From positions 1-51,269 of the forward strand of contig CAMZKE010000040.1 of assembly GCA_947311115.1 (NCBI GenBank): a DNA stretch of 51,269 bases, in the 5' to 3' direction. The translations under genes were made by a program, and so were the position numbers. Below the pieces are notes generated by a model, which made no database searches, was not told the origin of the DNA, and saw only the letters and a program-made list of their open reading frames with translations. Origin of the DNA: an uncultured Bacteroidales bacterium (lineage in GTDB: Bacteria; Bacteroidota; Bacteroidia; Bacteroidales; JAFGXI01). Positions 16,725 to 23,825 of the stretch are shown here, piece after piece (within the stretch, counting starts at the first letter, position 1; every line of letters starts with the position of its first letter).

Positions 16725-17321
16725 ATGAAAACAAGTTTCAAAATATTAATTCCAACCCTATTATTTATGTTTATCATGGTTTTTGCAATATTTGTTAATG
16801 TGAAAGCGGAGGTTAATAAATATGTAACAGGAGAAATAAAAATAAAAAAGAATAAGCTTGCTAACTTTAGTAATATTGTAGTAAATACAAAAAGTACAGT
16901 AAATCTATATTTAGCCAATGAAAACACAATTTATGGTGAAATTGATTTAAACAACTATAAAGTTTTAAACGACACCTTATATATTACAGATACGAATTAT
17001 GTGAAATTAGATTTTATAAATATTAAATCGATAACTTCAAATTCTGGTAGTAATATTATTATAGATAGTATTAATACGAAAAAAATGAATATTTATTCAA
17101 GCAATAATTCTACAATAGACATTAAAAAAGGGGTGATTAATAGTATTACAATATCTTCTGACAGCAGTAGCATATATCTAAGCAAATGCAATTTAAAGAA
17201 AATAGAAGGAGAACTAAGAAACAATTCGTTTATGAGATTTAATTCGCGAATAAATTCAATAAATGTTGAAATCGATACATCGTCATATTTTAATTCTTAC
17301 GGTTGGCGAAGAAATAAATGA
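16725..17321 (+). CDS. Exported GIN/DUF2807-like beta-helix protein
   Basis: A 198-residue protein with one N-terminal membrane segment or uncleaved signal (about 5-25: ILIPTLLFMFIMVFAIFV). The rest shows short, regular beta-strand periods rich in asparagine, serine and isoleucine (NIIIDSINTKKMNIYSSNNS, ISSDSSSIYLSKCNLKKI). This resembles the right-handed beta-helix of the GIN (DUF2807) adhesin-head family, which often follows GntR-ABC operons in Bacteroidota. I used the ATG at 16725; the TTG at 16701 lies inside gntR. The stop codon TGA (17319-17321) is supplied by the start of repeat copy 2, so the native C-terminus may have been altered by that insertion. Confidence 0.65.
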   Translation: MKTSFKILIPTLLFMFIMVFAIFVNVKAEVNKYVTGEIKIKKNKLANFSNIVVNTKSTVNLYLANENTIYGEIDLNNYKVLNDTLYITDTNYVKLDFINIKSITSNSGSNIIIDSINTKKMNIYSSNNSTIDIKKGVINSITISSDSSSIYLSKCNLKKIEGELRNNSFMRFNSRINSINVEIDTSSYFNSYGWRRNK

Positions 17322-17414
17322 ATCTCCTCGCCGCAAGCGGACTAGGTATAATTTTGGAATACTATTCTTTTATACCTCCAAAGGGACGGGAAATTAAGCC
17401 AAAACAAGATTAAA
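17318..17414 (+). repeat. Double-hairpin repeat, copy 2 of 6
   Basis: A more diverged copy that begins ATGAATCTCCTCGCC. Its first TGA is the stop codon of the GIN-like gene. In hairpin 1 the GGACGAGG arm has become GGACTAGG. In hairpin 2 the arms read CCTCCA and GGGACG, so pairing is weakened. The ATG-led frame remains open for 31 codons. A terminator starts 22 bases after the tail. Confidence 0.82.
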
Positions 17415-17435
17415 CACTATTAAATTTTGTATATA

Positions 17436-17467
17436 AGCTGTCATCTTAAAAAAATGATAGCTTTTTT
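17436..17467 (+). terminator. Rho-independent terminator of the ABC operon
   Basis: AGCTGTCAT pairs with ATGATAGCT (9 bp with one G-U) around an A-rich loop and is followed by six T. It ends 15 bases before the -7 box of the next gene. Confidence 0.8.
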
Positions 17468-17482
17468 ATTTAATAAAGATAT

Positions 17483-17490
17483 TATCTTTG
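17483..17490 (+). promoter_or_regulatory. -7 box four bases before a start codon
   Basis: TATCTTTG, then CAGT, then the ATG at 17495. This predicts a leaderless transcript for the YciB-like gene. Any -33 element would fall inside the T-tract of the preceding terminator. Confidence 0.5.
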
Positions 17491-17494
17491 CAGT

Positions 17495-18061
17495 ATGAAC
17501 AAAACAGACTTGCTAAAAAAACTATTACCGGGTTTATTACCTATTTTAGTATATGTAATTGCTGATGAGTATTTTGGTACAAATATAGGTATTGCAGTGG
17601 CTGTGGGTGTTGGTATTTTAGAACTAATATATTTTTATATAAAAGAACACCGAATAGAAAAATTTGTAATTGCAGATACACTCTTACTTGTTGTATTAAG
17701 CGGAATATCTATTTTACTTGATAACGATATTTTCTTTAAACTAAAACCTGCATTTATTGAATTAATTATTGTTGTTATCCTTGGTATTTCTGCTTTTTCT
17801 TCAAAAAATTTAATGCTAAATATGAGCCAACGTTATATGCGAGGCATAGAAATTAACGAGTTTGCTCGAAAAAAAATAAAACAAAACTCACAAGTATTAT
17901 TTTTCATTTTTTTATTTCACTCATTATTAATTATTTACTCGGCATATTATATGTCTGATAAAGCATGGGCATTTATTAGTACTGCTCTTTTTTATATATT
18001 AATTGGAGCTTATTTTATATTCGAAATTGCAAAAAATAAATACCTTTCAAAACATCAATAA
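17495..18061 (+). CDS. YciB/septation protein A-like membrane protein
   Basis: A 188-residue polytopic protein with five to six hydrophobic segments (about 10-27, 29-48, 58-76, 84-101, 129-150 and 155-175). The start (LLPGLLPILVYVIADEYFGTNIGIAVAVGVG) resembles the intracellular septation protein A/YciB family in length and segment pattern, and YIKEHRIEKF fits its first cytoplasmic loop. YciB homologues act in envelope integrity and cell elongation or division. Identity is moderate and could be a related unnamed family. It stands alone between a terminator and an outer-membrane protein gene, with a -7 box only four bases from the ATG. Confidence 0.5.
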   Translation: MNKTDLLKKLLPGLLPILVYVIADEYFGTNIGIAVAVGVGILELIYFYIKEHRIEKFVIADTLLLVVLSGISILLDNDIFFKLKPAFIELIIVVILGISAFSSKNLMLNMSQRYMRGIEINEFARKKIKQNSQVLFFIFLFHSLLIIYSAYYMSDKAWAFISTALFYILIGAYFIFEIAKNKYLSKHQ

Positions 18062-18123
18062 TTTGGTTTTACAATAGCTAATGGTTATTATTGTATTATT
18101 ATTATTTAACAAAAAATAACCAA

Positions 18124-19449
18124 ATGAAACAATTACTACTTTTTTTAATCATCATAAGTCTTGTAAATATTTCAACTTTTGCACAACAAGATTCAACTAT
18201 AACAGATACTACAACAGTAAAAAAGAAAACAGGTTTTAGTTTTGGAGGCGTTCCTATTATTGCTTACGATAGCGATTTAGGTTTAAAATATGGAGTATTG
18301 GTAAATTTCTTTTTTTACGGAAAAGGCGAAAGTTCTCCTGACCCAAATCATAATATTTACTTAGAATGGAATCAAACAACAAAAGGTTCGCAGCTTTTTT
18401 TAGGTAAATACAAAAGCCGTACATTAATAAAAAATATAAGAACAAATTTTGAGGCTAGATATATAACAGAAAAAGCGCTTCATTTTTATGGATTTAACGG
18501 ATATAATGCCGAGTATAACCCTTTGTTTGAAGATGAAACTGACAATCTGTACAAATCAAGATTATATTACAGACATGCAAGAAAATTACTAAGATTTAGA
18601 GCCGATTTTGAAGGAAATATTATTAAACACAAATTAAGATGGTTTGCCGGTTTATCGTATAATAAATTAGATATTTCAACTGTTGATGTAAACAATTTAA
18701 ACAAAGGATTATCCGATTCTAAATTGCCCGACACTTCGCTTTACTCAGATTATATTAACTGGGGAGTAATTAATGAAAATGAAAAAAACGGAGGATATTT
18801 AAACGAAATTAAATTTGGTGCTGTGTACGATACAAGAGACAACGAAGCAAATCCAAACCACGGTATGTGGTCAGAAATTATTTTATCAACTGTGCCTCAA
18901 TTTTTAGGAAATCAATACACTTACGGAAAATTAATTCTTACACATAGACAATATTTTACCCTTATAAAAAAACATTTAACATTTGCATATAGAGTAAGTT
19001 ACCAACCTAAAATATTTGGCACAATGCCATTTTACGCTCTTCCGTTTGTACATAGTAGCGACGATACCAGAGACGGCTTAGGTGGCTCTCGTACGCTACG
19101 TGGAATATATCGTAATCGTGTAGTTGGCGAAGATTATGCATTTGCAAATTTAGAGTTTAGATGGAAATTTGTAAAATTTAATGTACTAAAACAAAATGTA
19201 TATTTAGCTCTTTTTCCTTTTGTTGATGGTGGCTTGGTAACCAAAAAGTATAATTTTAATGAAACAGGAATTCCTCTTTCAAATAAAGATGAATTTAATA
19301 ACTCAACAGAAACATTACATATTGGTTATGGTAGTGGATTAGCTATAGCAATAAATCAAGATTTTATTATTACAGCAACTTATGCTCTTGCAAACAGCTA
19401 CAAAGATGGCACAAGCAGTTTGTATATAACAATTAATTATCTGTTTTAA
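18124..19449 (+). CDS. Omp85/BamA-type outer-membrane barrel protein
   Basis: A 441-residue outer-membrane protein. The signal peptide MKQLLLFLIIISLVNISTFA is followed by a short periplasmic stretch without POTRA repeats and then a 16-strand-type barrel of the surface-antigen (Omp85) family. Evidence includes FGAVYDTRDNEANPNHGMWS (about 240), the loop-6-like motif LGGSRTLRGIYRNRVVG (about 318, equivalent to VRGF/Y) and ANLEFRWKF. The protein ends in a phenylalanine (TINYLF), as barrel substrates of BAM do. Lack of POTRA domains separates it from BamA and TamA; a patatin-like or transport partner is not visible. The start is the ATG at 18124, since the extension from 18091 would precede the signal peptide. 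Confidence 0.75.
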   Translation: MKQLLLFLIIISLVNISTFAQQDSTITDTTTVKKKTGFSFGGVPIIAYDSDLGLKYGVLVNFFFYGKGESSPDPNHNIYLEWNQTTKGSQLFLGKYKSRTLIKNIRTNFEARYITEKALHFYGFNGYNAEYNPLFEDETDNLYKSRLYYRHARKLLRFRADFEGNIIKHKLRWFAGLSYNKLDISTVDVNNLNKGLSDSKLPDTSLYSDYINWGVINENEKNGGYLNEIKFGAVYDTRDNEANPNHGMWSEIILSTVPQFLGNQYTYGKLILTHRQYFTLIKKHLTFAYRVSYQPKIFGTMPFYALPFVHSSDDTRDGLGGSRTLRGIYRNRVVGEDYAFANLEFRWKFVKFNVLKQNVYLALFPFVDGGLVTKKYNFNETGIPLSNKDEFNNSTETLHIGYGSGLAIAINQDFIITATYALANSYKDGTSSLYITINYLF

Positions 19450-19467
19450 TGTGTATTTTTTAATTTG

Positions 19468-19559
19468 CAGAGGGGGCAAGGATCGAACTTGCCACAGCCG
19501 GTTTTATCCGTCTGCTACCGGTTTTGAAGACCGGCTGAAACACCAGTTTCGTCCCCTCT
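19468..19559 (-). tRNA. selC: tRNA-Sec (anticodon UCA)
   Basis: On the minus strand the sequence folds as a selenocysteine tRNA. The acceptor is AGAGGGG with CCCCTCT (eight pairs if C19560 and G19468 are included). The D-arm GAAAC-TGGT-GTTTC has a four-base loop. The anticodon arm is CCGGT-CTTCAAA-ACCGG with the anticodon TCA (complement of 19525-19527). The long variable arm CAGACGG-ATAAAA-CCGGCTG has one mismatch, and the T-arm is GCAAG-TTCGATC-CTTGC. The UCA anticodon, 92-base length, tight D-loop and long variable arm are diagnostic. The 3' CCA is not encoded, and the exact end base is uncertain by one. It decodes UGA as Sec with SelB. No other sel gene is in the window except the YedF-like gene. 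Confidence 0.93.
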
Positions 19560-19682
19560 GAATACTATCGCAAATGTATTAATTATTTTTATGTTAAAGA
19601 ATATTTTTTCACAAAAACACTTTATTTATAGCATTTAAGAGTAATTATTTATAACAAAATAACAAATCTATATATTTAATAT

Positions 19683-19713
19683 TTTGAACAATCATATATT
19701 TCAAGTAAATTTG
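19683..19713 (+). promoter_or_regulatory. Promoter of sucD
   Basis: TTTG at 19683-19686 and TAAATTTG at 19706-19713 with a 19-base spacer, a full match to the Bacteroidota consensus. The leader to the ATG at 19749 is about 30 bases. Confidence 0.75.
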
Positions 19714-19748
19714 GGGGAAATTTAAGAAGTTAATTAAAAATAATTATA

Positions 19749-20618
19749 ATGAGTATTTTAGTAAATAAAGATTCAAGAGTAGTTGTACAAGGTTTTACCG
19801 GTGGTGAAGGTACTTTCCACGCAACTCAAATGATTGAGTACGGAACAAATGTTGTTGGTGGAGTAACTCCCGGTAAAGGTGGTCAAGAGCACCTAGGTAA
19901 GCCTGTATTTAATACAGTTGCTGATGCTGTTGCAAAAGCACAAGCTAATACATCAATTATTTTTGTACCACCTCCATTTGCAGCCGATGCTATTATGGAA
20001 GCTGCTGATGCAGGTATAAAAGTTATTGTAGCTATTACAGAGGGGATTCCTACAGCTGATATGGTTAAAGTGAAAGAATATTTATCTGATAAAGATTGTA
20101 GAATGATTGGACCTAATTGTCCTGGTATCATTACTCCGGGCGAAGCTAAAATTGGTATTATGCCTGCATTTATTTTTAAAGAAGGTAGAATTGGAGTTAT
20201 ATCAAAATCAGGTACATTAACATACGAGGCTGTTGACCAATTAACAAAAGCCGGTTTAGGACAATCTACTGCTATTGGTATTGGTGGCGACCCAATTATT
20301 GGTACATCAACAAAAGACGCTGTTCAATTATTTATGGAAGACCCTGATACTGACGGTATTGTAATGATTGGTGAAATTGGGGGTTCTATGGAAGCTGAAG
20401 CTGCCGAATGGATTAAAGAAAATGGAACTAAGCCTGTTGTAGGATTTATTGCCGGTCAAACTGCTCCTAAAGGAAAACGTATGGGACATGCCGGTGCTAT
20501 TATTGGTGGTGCTAATGATACTGCTGCTGCAAAAATGAAAATTATGCGTGAGTGTGGTATTCACGTTGTTGAATCACCTGCTGAAATTGGTGCAAAAATG
20601 AAAGAAGTTTTAGGTTAG
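19749..20618 (+). CDS. sucD: Succinyl-CoA synthetase alpha subunit
   Basis: A 289-residue subunit of the ADP- or GDP-forming succinate-CoA ligase, which interconverts succinyl-CoA and succinate with substrate-level phosphorylation. The N-terminal CoA-binding domain shows [20 protein letters not shown] and VNKDSRV. The phosphohistidine is H247 in [13 protein letters not shown]. The length equals that of E. coli SucD. The beta subunit gene sucC is not adjacent, although it usually is; it must lie elsewhere. Codon choice (GGT, GCT rich) looks that of a highly expressed gene. With meaB at 49 kb this fits a succinate-propionate branch. Confidence 0.95.
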   Translation: MSILVNKDSRVVVQGFTGGEGTFHATQMIEYGTNVVGGVTPGKGGQEHLGKPVFNTVADAVAKAQANTSIIFVPPPFAADAIMEAADAGIKVIVAITEGIPTADMVKVKEYLSDKDCRMIGPNCPGIITPGEAKIGIMPAFIFKEGRIGVISKSGTLTYEAVDQLTKAGLGQSTAIGIGGDPIIGTSTKDAVQLFMEDPDTDGIVMIGEIGGSMEAEAAEWIKENGTKPVVGFIAGQTAPKGKRMGHAGAIIGGANDTAAAKMKIMRECGIHVVESPAEIGAKMKEVLG

Positions 20619-20635
20619 AAATACCTTATTTTATA

Positions 20636-20731
20636 ATGAATCTACTCGCCGCAAGCGGACGAGGTATCGTTTTGGAATACTATTCTTTTATACGTCCCAA
20701 GGGACGGGGAATTAAACCCAAACAGATTAAA
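20636..20731 (+). repeat. Double-hairpin repeat, copy 3 of 6
   Basis: Starts 17 bases after the sucD stop. It matches the consensus except CTCCTC to CTACTC. Both hairpins are intact. Its tail runs directly into the terminator at 20729-20756. The ATG-led frame extends 38 codons through the terminator. Confidence 0.88.
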
Positions 20732-20756
20732 AAGGTCATCTTTAGGTGACCTTTTT
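20729..20756 (+). terminator. Rho-independent terminator after sucD and repeat copy 3
   Basis: AAAAAGGTCA pairs with TGACCTTTTT (10 bp) around an eight-base loop. It abuts the 3' end of the repeat. Confidence 0.82.
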
Positions 20757-20878
20757 ACGTTTTAATTAATTAGTACAAATACCCAAATTTAATATTTACC
20801 ACAACTACTCATTAATTAGATTAACATTAATTATATCTTTACGTATCATAAAAATCATAATAACAAAAACAACAAACA

Positions 20879-21169
20879 ATGAAAAATTATTCAAAAAAAA
20901 TAATGCAAAGTGCCGAGAATAATACTTTTGTATTTAAAAGAACTTTATTAGCAGTTTCGCTATTAATAAAGCAAAACAATCAAGATTGTGCTAATTTTAA
21001 ATCATGGGTAATTTCTAAATATTATTCAAAATATAAAGATGAAATAAACTATGTGTTTAATCTCGATTTAAAGAAAAACCATTCTGACTTTTCAATTGCA
21101 CAACATCTTGCAAACAAAATTAAATATCAATACGAAAAACAATTATACAAACAGAAAGTAGCAATATAA
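20879..21169 (+). CDS. Uncharacterised small protein, paralogue A
   Basis: A 96-residue basic, helical protein without signal peptide or membrane segment. I do not recognise the family. It is clearly paralogous to the gene at 21322-21609: shared segments include FKRTL, VSL, NNQD, KDEINYVF and HLANK/HLSNK, at the same spacing. Conserved tryptophan and paired tyrosines (W-I-x-x-Y-Y-S) suggest a compact helical fold. It lies between repeat copies 3 and 4, with a TATCTTTA-like box about 40 bases upstream. No functional inference is justified. Confidence 0.65.
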   Translation: MKNYSKKIMQSAENNTFVFKRTLLAVSLLIKQNNQDCANFKSWVISKYYSKYKDEINYVFNLDLKKNHSDFSIAQHLANKIKYQYEKQLYKQKVAI

Positions 21170-21175
21170 ATAATA

Positions 21176-21270
21176 ATGAATCTACTTGCCGCAAGCGAAC
21201 GAGGTATCATTATGGAAAACAATATTTAATACGCCCTAATGGGCGAGGAATTGAACCCAAACAGATTAAA
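21176..21270 (+). repeat. Double-hairpin repeat, copy 4 of 6 (diverged, compensatory change)
   Basis: Starts six bases after the stop of paralogue A. It is the most diverged copy. In hairpin 2, CGTCC-GGACG has become CGCCC-GGGCG: the third pair changed from T-A to C-G, so pairing is kept while the loop became TAAT. The ATG-led reading frame is lost after 17 codons (TAA) and a one-base deletion shifts the rest. No terminator follows. Confidence 0.8.
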
Positions 21271-21321
21271 GCAACTATTTATGTGTTTTATAGGTCTTAA
21301 AATAACTGAAACATCAATACT

Positions 21322-21609
21322 ATGAAAACATTTGCTAAAATAATTATTAACGGAGCTTCAAAAGATAAAAATTTGTTTAAACGAACATTAATGTCAGTTT
21401 CTTTAATGCTTCAAAAAAATAATCAAGATTTAGAATATTTTAAATATTGGATTATAAACAATTATTATTCAGAGTTTAAAGATGAAATTAATTATGTTTT
21501 CGATATTGATTACTCAAAAAATAAAGACGAATTTAATATTGCTATTCATCTATCAAATAAACTAGAAAAAGAATATAATAAGTTAATAAATAAGAAAGTT
21601 ACTGCATAA
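21322..21609 (+). CDS. Uncharacterised small protein, paralogue B
   Basis: A 95-residue protein homologous along its whole length to paralogue A (20879-21169), with nearly half of aligned positions identical by eye. The most constant parts are FKRTLMSVSL near residue 19 and YYSEFKDEINYVFDIDYSKN near 49. It is highly charged and helical, with no export signal. The last 11 bases overlap the 3' end of the converging LD-carboxypeptidase gene. Tandem duplication of a repeat-plus-gene unit is a reasonable origin, since a repeat copy precedes each gene. Confidence 0.65.
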   Translation: MKTFAKIIINGASKDKNLFKRTLMSVSLMLQKNNQDLEYFKYWIINNYYSEFKDEINYVFDIDYSKNKDEFNIAIHLSNKLEKEYNKLINKKVTA

Positions 21610-22504
21610 AATTAACCTTACATATTTTTTCAGTAACATCAACTAAAACTTCGCTTCCCATGGTAAGGGCGAAGTTTTTTTGTATATGCCCCGCAGGAAA
21701 ATTAAATAATACAGGATAATTATACTCTTTTACATGTTCTAAAATTATTTCGTAAGCTGATTTACCATAAGGTGTTTCGTTATCTAGCATACTACTCATA
21801 CCACCAACAATAAGAGCTTTTATTTTAGAAAGTTTGCCAGATAATTTTAAATTCAACATCATTCTATCCAAATGATATAAATACTCGTTTAAATCTTCAA
21901 TAAAAAGTATTTTATCACTATAATCTAAATCGTATTTTGTTGCATTTAAACTGTATAATATTGAAAGATTACCACCAATTATTTCAGATTTAGCTTTTCC
22001 TAAAATATTTATTTTTTCAGGTTTTATTTCGTAACGATTTTTTAAACCTAAAAGTGTATTTTTTAAGCTTTCTAGCGAAATTACATCAGTAGTGTCAAAA
22101 TTAGTAGGCATTGTTGCGTGCAGACTACAAATTCCAATATTATTCAATGCCGAATGTAAAACTGTAATATCGCTAAAACCAATTATCCATTTAGGATTTT
22201 GTTTTAAATATTGCAAATCAATTTTTTCGATAATTCGTGTAGTTCCGTAACCGCCACGCAAACTAATTATTGCTTTTACTTTAGGGTTACGAATCATATT
22301 ATTAATATCTTCAGCCCTATGCTCATCGGTTGCCGAAAAATTATTGTAATTTTCAAAAATATACTTTCCTACTTCGGTTTTAAAACCCCACTTCGTAAAA
22401 ACAGCAATTGCATTATCTAAATGTTTCTGATTTGTTCTTCCGGCAAGAGCTACAATACCAATAGTATCACCAATATTTAAGTATTCAGGAACTATATTTT
22501 CCAT
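21599..22504 (-). CDS. LD-carboxypeptidase (peptidase family S66)
   Basis: A 301-residue serine peptidase related to LdcA and MccF, which remove the terminal D-amino acid from peptidoglycan tetrapeptides during recycling or inactivate peptide-nucleotide antibiotics. Family marks are ISLRGGYGTTRIIEKID (about 81), the nucleophile serine in IGFSDITVLHSAL (about 105), the glutamate in LFIEDLNEYLYHLDRM (about 205) and the histidine in GHIQKNFALTMG (about 273). The length is normal and there is no signal peptide, so the enzyme is cytoplasmic. It lies seven bases after the arginine deiminase gene in one minus-strand operon. Confidence 0.87.
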   Translation of the reverse strand: MENIVPEYLNIGDTIGIVALAGRTNQKHLDNAIAVFTKWGFKTEVGKYIFENYNNFSATDEHRAEDINNMIRNPKVKAIISLRGGYGTTRIIEKIDLQYLKQNPKWIIGFSDITVLHSALNNIGICSLHATMPTNFDTTDVISLESLKNTLLGLKNRYEIKPEKINILGKAKSEIIGGNLSILYSLNATKYDLDYSDKILFIEDLNEYLYHLDRMMLNLKLSGKLSKIKALIVGGMSSMLDNETPYGKSAYEIILEHVKEYNYPVLFNFPAGHIQKNFALTMGSEVLVDVTEKICKVNFMQ

Positions 22505-22511
22505 AAAACTG

Positions 22512-23783
22512 TTACCAATTTACATCTTCACGAACAATAGGCATAGTCATACAACGAGCACCGCCACCACCACGGGCAAGCTCAGAGCCATCAATAGTAA
22601 CAATACATTTTTTGTAATCATCAATATTAATTTTTTCAGCTACAACATCGGTTGCTTTTAACACAGAAAAGCCTGCATTATTTAATGCTTCAATAGTATT
22701 TGAATTTCTTCCATAACCTATAATTTTGCCGGGTGCAAAAGCAAAAAAGTTTGCTCCACTGTGCCATTGTTCACGGTCTTGATTCCATTTATCTGCACTT
22801 CCACCACACATTATTGGAGTTAATGGCATTCCAAGTTTGGCAAGCGAATCAATAATATTATTTTCTTCTTTTATTGATGTAATTTCACCACTATCGAGCT
22901 GAATATGAATAGTTTTATAATTGCCCGCATTAAGCATTAATGGCGAATAAACCATACATTTATCCTTATCTAGCAAAGTAAAAACCATATCTAAATGAAT
23001 AAACGATTCTGGTGATTTTGGTAACTCTTGCACAATAATATGCTTTTTTGAAACTTTTTGCTTATTAAGCTCTGCAATTAAAAAATCTATTGCGGAAGAG
23101 GTGCTCCTTGCCCCCATTCCAATAAGCAAAATATCATCGCGTGCAATTAAAACATCACCACCTTCAATGGTCATATTCGCATTATTTTCTATTAAATTAG
23201 GATTATATGTTTGTGCTTTAAAATAGTCGTGATTTTTAAAAATATAATCCATTATCATACTTTCTCTATCACGAACAGTATTTGCCATTTTCCCAATAAT
23301 AACTTTGCTTCCAAACGACATTGAAGCATCACGCATAAAAAAGAAATTATATAATGGTTTTAGCGAGTATCTATCTGAATTTAAAAACTTTGACAGTGTA
23401 TTTTTTTGCATTACAACTCCTTCAAAAAGCTGACGTGTAAGTTCATTTGCCGATAAAGAACGTATATATTCCTCTTCGCCAAAAACATTTTCTCTTGCAA
23501 AAATGTCATTAAGCAAGCCTGTTTTTAGTTTGTCATCTTTTAAAACATCTCTCAATAAGTCTTGAACCTCAAATGTAGTAGTAACCTTATCCAAAACACC
23601 TTTAAATTGTGCATACTCACGGTTTGCAACTTCGGCATTTAGAATATCACTATATAAAGCTCTATTTGCATTTTCAGGAGTCATATTTTCAATTTCTTGA
23701 CCAGGTTTATGCAATATTACAGCCTTTAACTTTCCTATCTCTGAATTTACATTTATTTTATACTCTTGCGACATATTTTGCAT
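22512..23783 (-). CDS. arcA: Arginine deiminase
   Basis: A 423-residue enzyme that hydrolyses L-arginine to citrulline and ammonia, the first step of the ATP-yielding deiminase pathway. Guanidino-modifying superfamily motifs are present: FFMRDASMSFG (about 148), the metal-free active-site glutamate and histidine in IEGGDV and FIHLDMVFTLLD, and the catalytic cysteine C411 in GGGGARCMTMP. The length is slightly above the usual 405-410. No arcB or arcC is adjacent, so citrulline use must be encoded elsewhere or the product is excreted. A TACATTTG box (23797-23790) ends six bases before the ATG. Confidence 0.92.
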   Translation of the reverse strand: MQNMSQEYKINVNSEIGKLKAVILHKPGQEIENMTPENANRALYSDILNAEVANREYAQFKGVLDKVTTTFEVQDLLRDVLKDDKLKTGLLNDIFARENVFGEEEYIRSLSANELTRQLFEGVVMQKNTLSKFLNSDRYSLKPLYNFFFMRDASMSFGSKVIIGKMANTVRDRESMIMDYIFKNHDYFKAQTYNPNLIENNANMTIEGGDVLIARDDILLIGMGARSTSSAIDFLIAELNKQKVSKKHIIVQELPKSPESFIHLDMVFTLLDKDKCMVYSPLMLNAGNYKTIHIQLDSGEITSIKEENNIIDSLAKLGMPLTPIMCGGSADKWNQDREQWHSGANFFAFAPGKIIGYGRNSNTIEALNNAGFSVLKATDVVAEKINIDDYKKCIVTIDGSELARGGGGARCMTMPIVREDVNW

Positions 23784-23789
23784 TTTTTA

Positions 23790-23818
23790 CAAATGTAGAA
23801 ATTTTAATTTTATCTTTG
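23790..23818. promoter_or_regulatory. Divergent -7 boxes of arcA and the GT-C glycosyltransferase gene
   Basis: Minus strand: TACATTTG (complement of 23790-23797) six bases before the arcA ATG. Plus strand: TATCTTTG (23811-23818) seven bases before the ATG at 23826. The genes are only 42 bases apart and both transcripts are predicted to have leaders of zero to three bases. Confidence 0.55.
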
Positions 23819-23825
23819 CCGAACA

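Noticed and set aside
16701-16727. TTG start for the GIN-like protein inside gntR
   Set aside because: An ATG at 16725, ten bases after the gntR stop, directly precedes the hydrophobic segment. The extension is lysine/asparagine-rich and unneeded.
18061-18125. Inverted repeat ATTTGGTT...AACCAAAT as an attenuator of the Omp85-type gene
   Set aside because: The stem is eight base pairs with a 49-base AT-rich loop, weak and plausible by chance. No terminator T-run follows.
20328-20564. Minus-strand frame in sucD
   Set aside because: It is antisense to a highly conserved enzyme and has an unusual composition for this genome.
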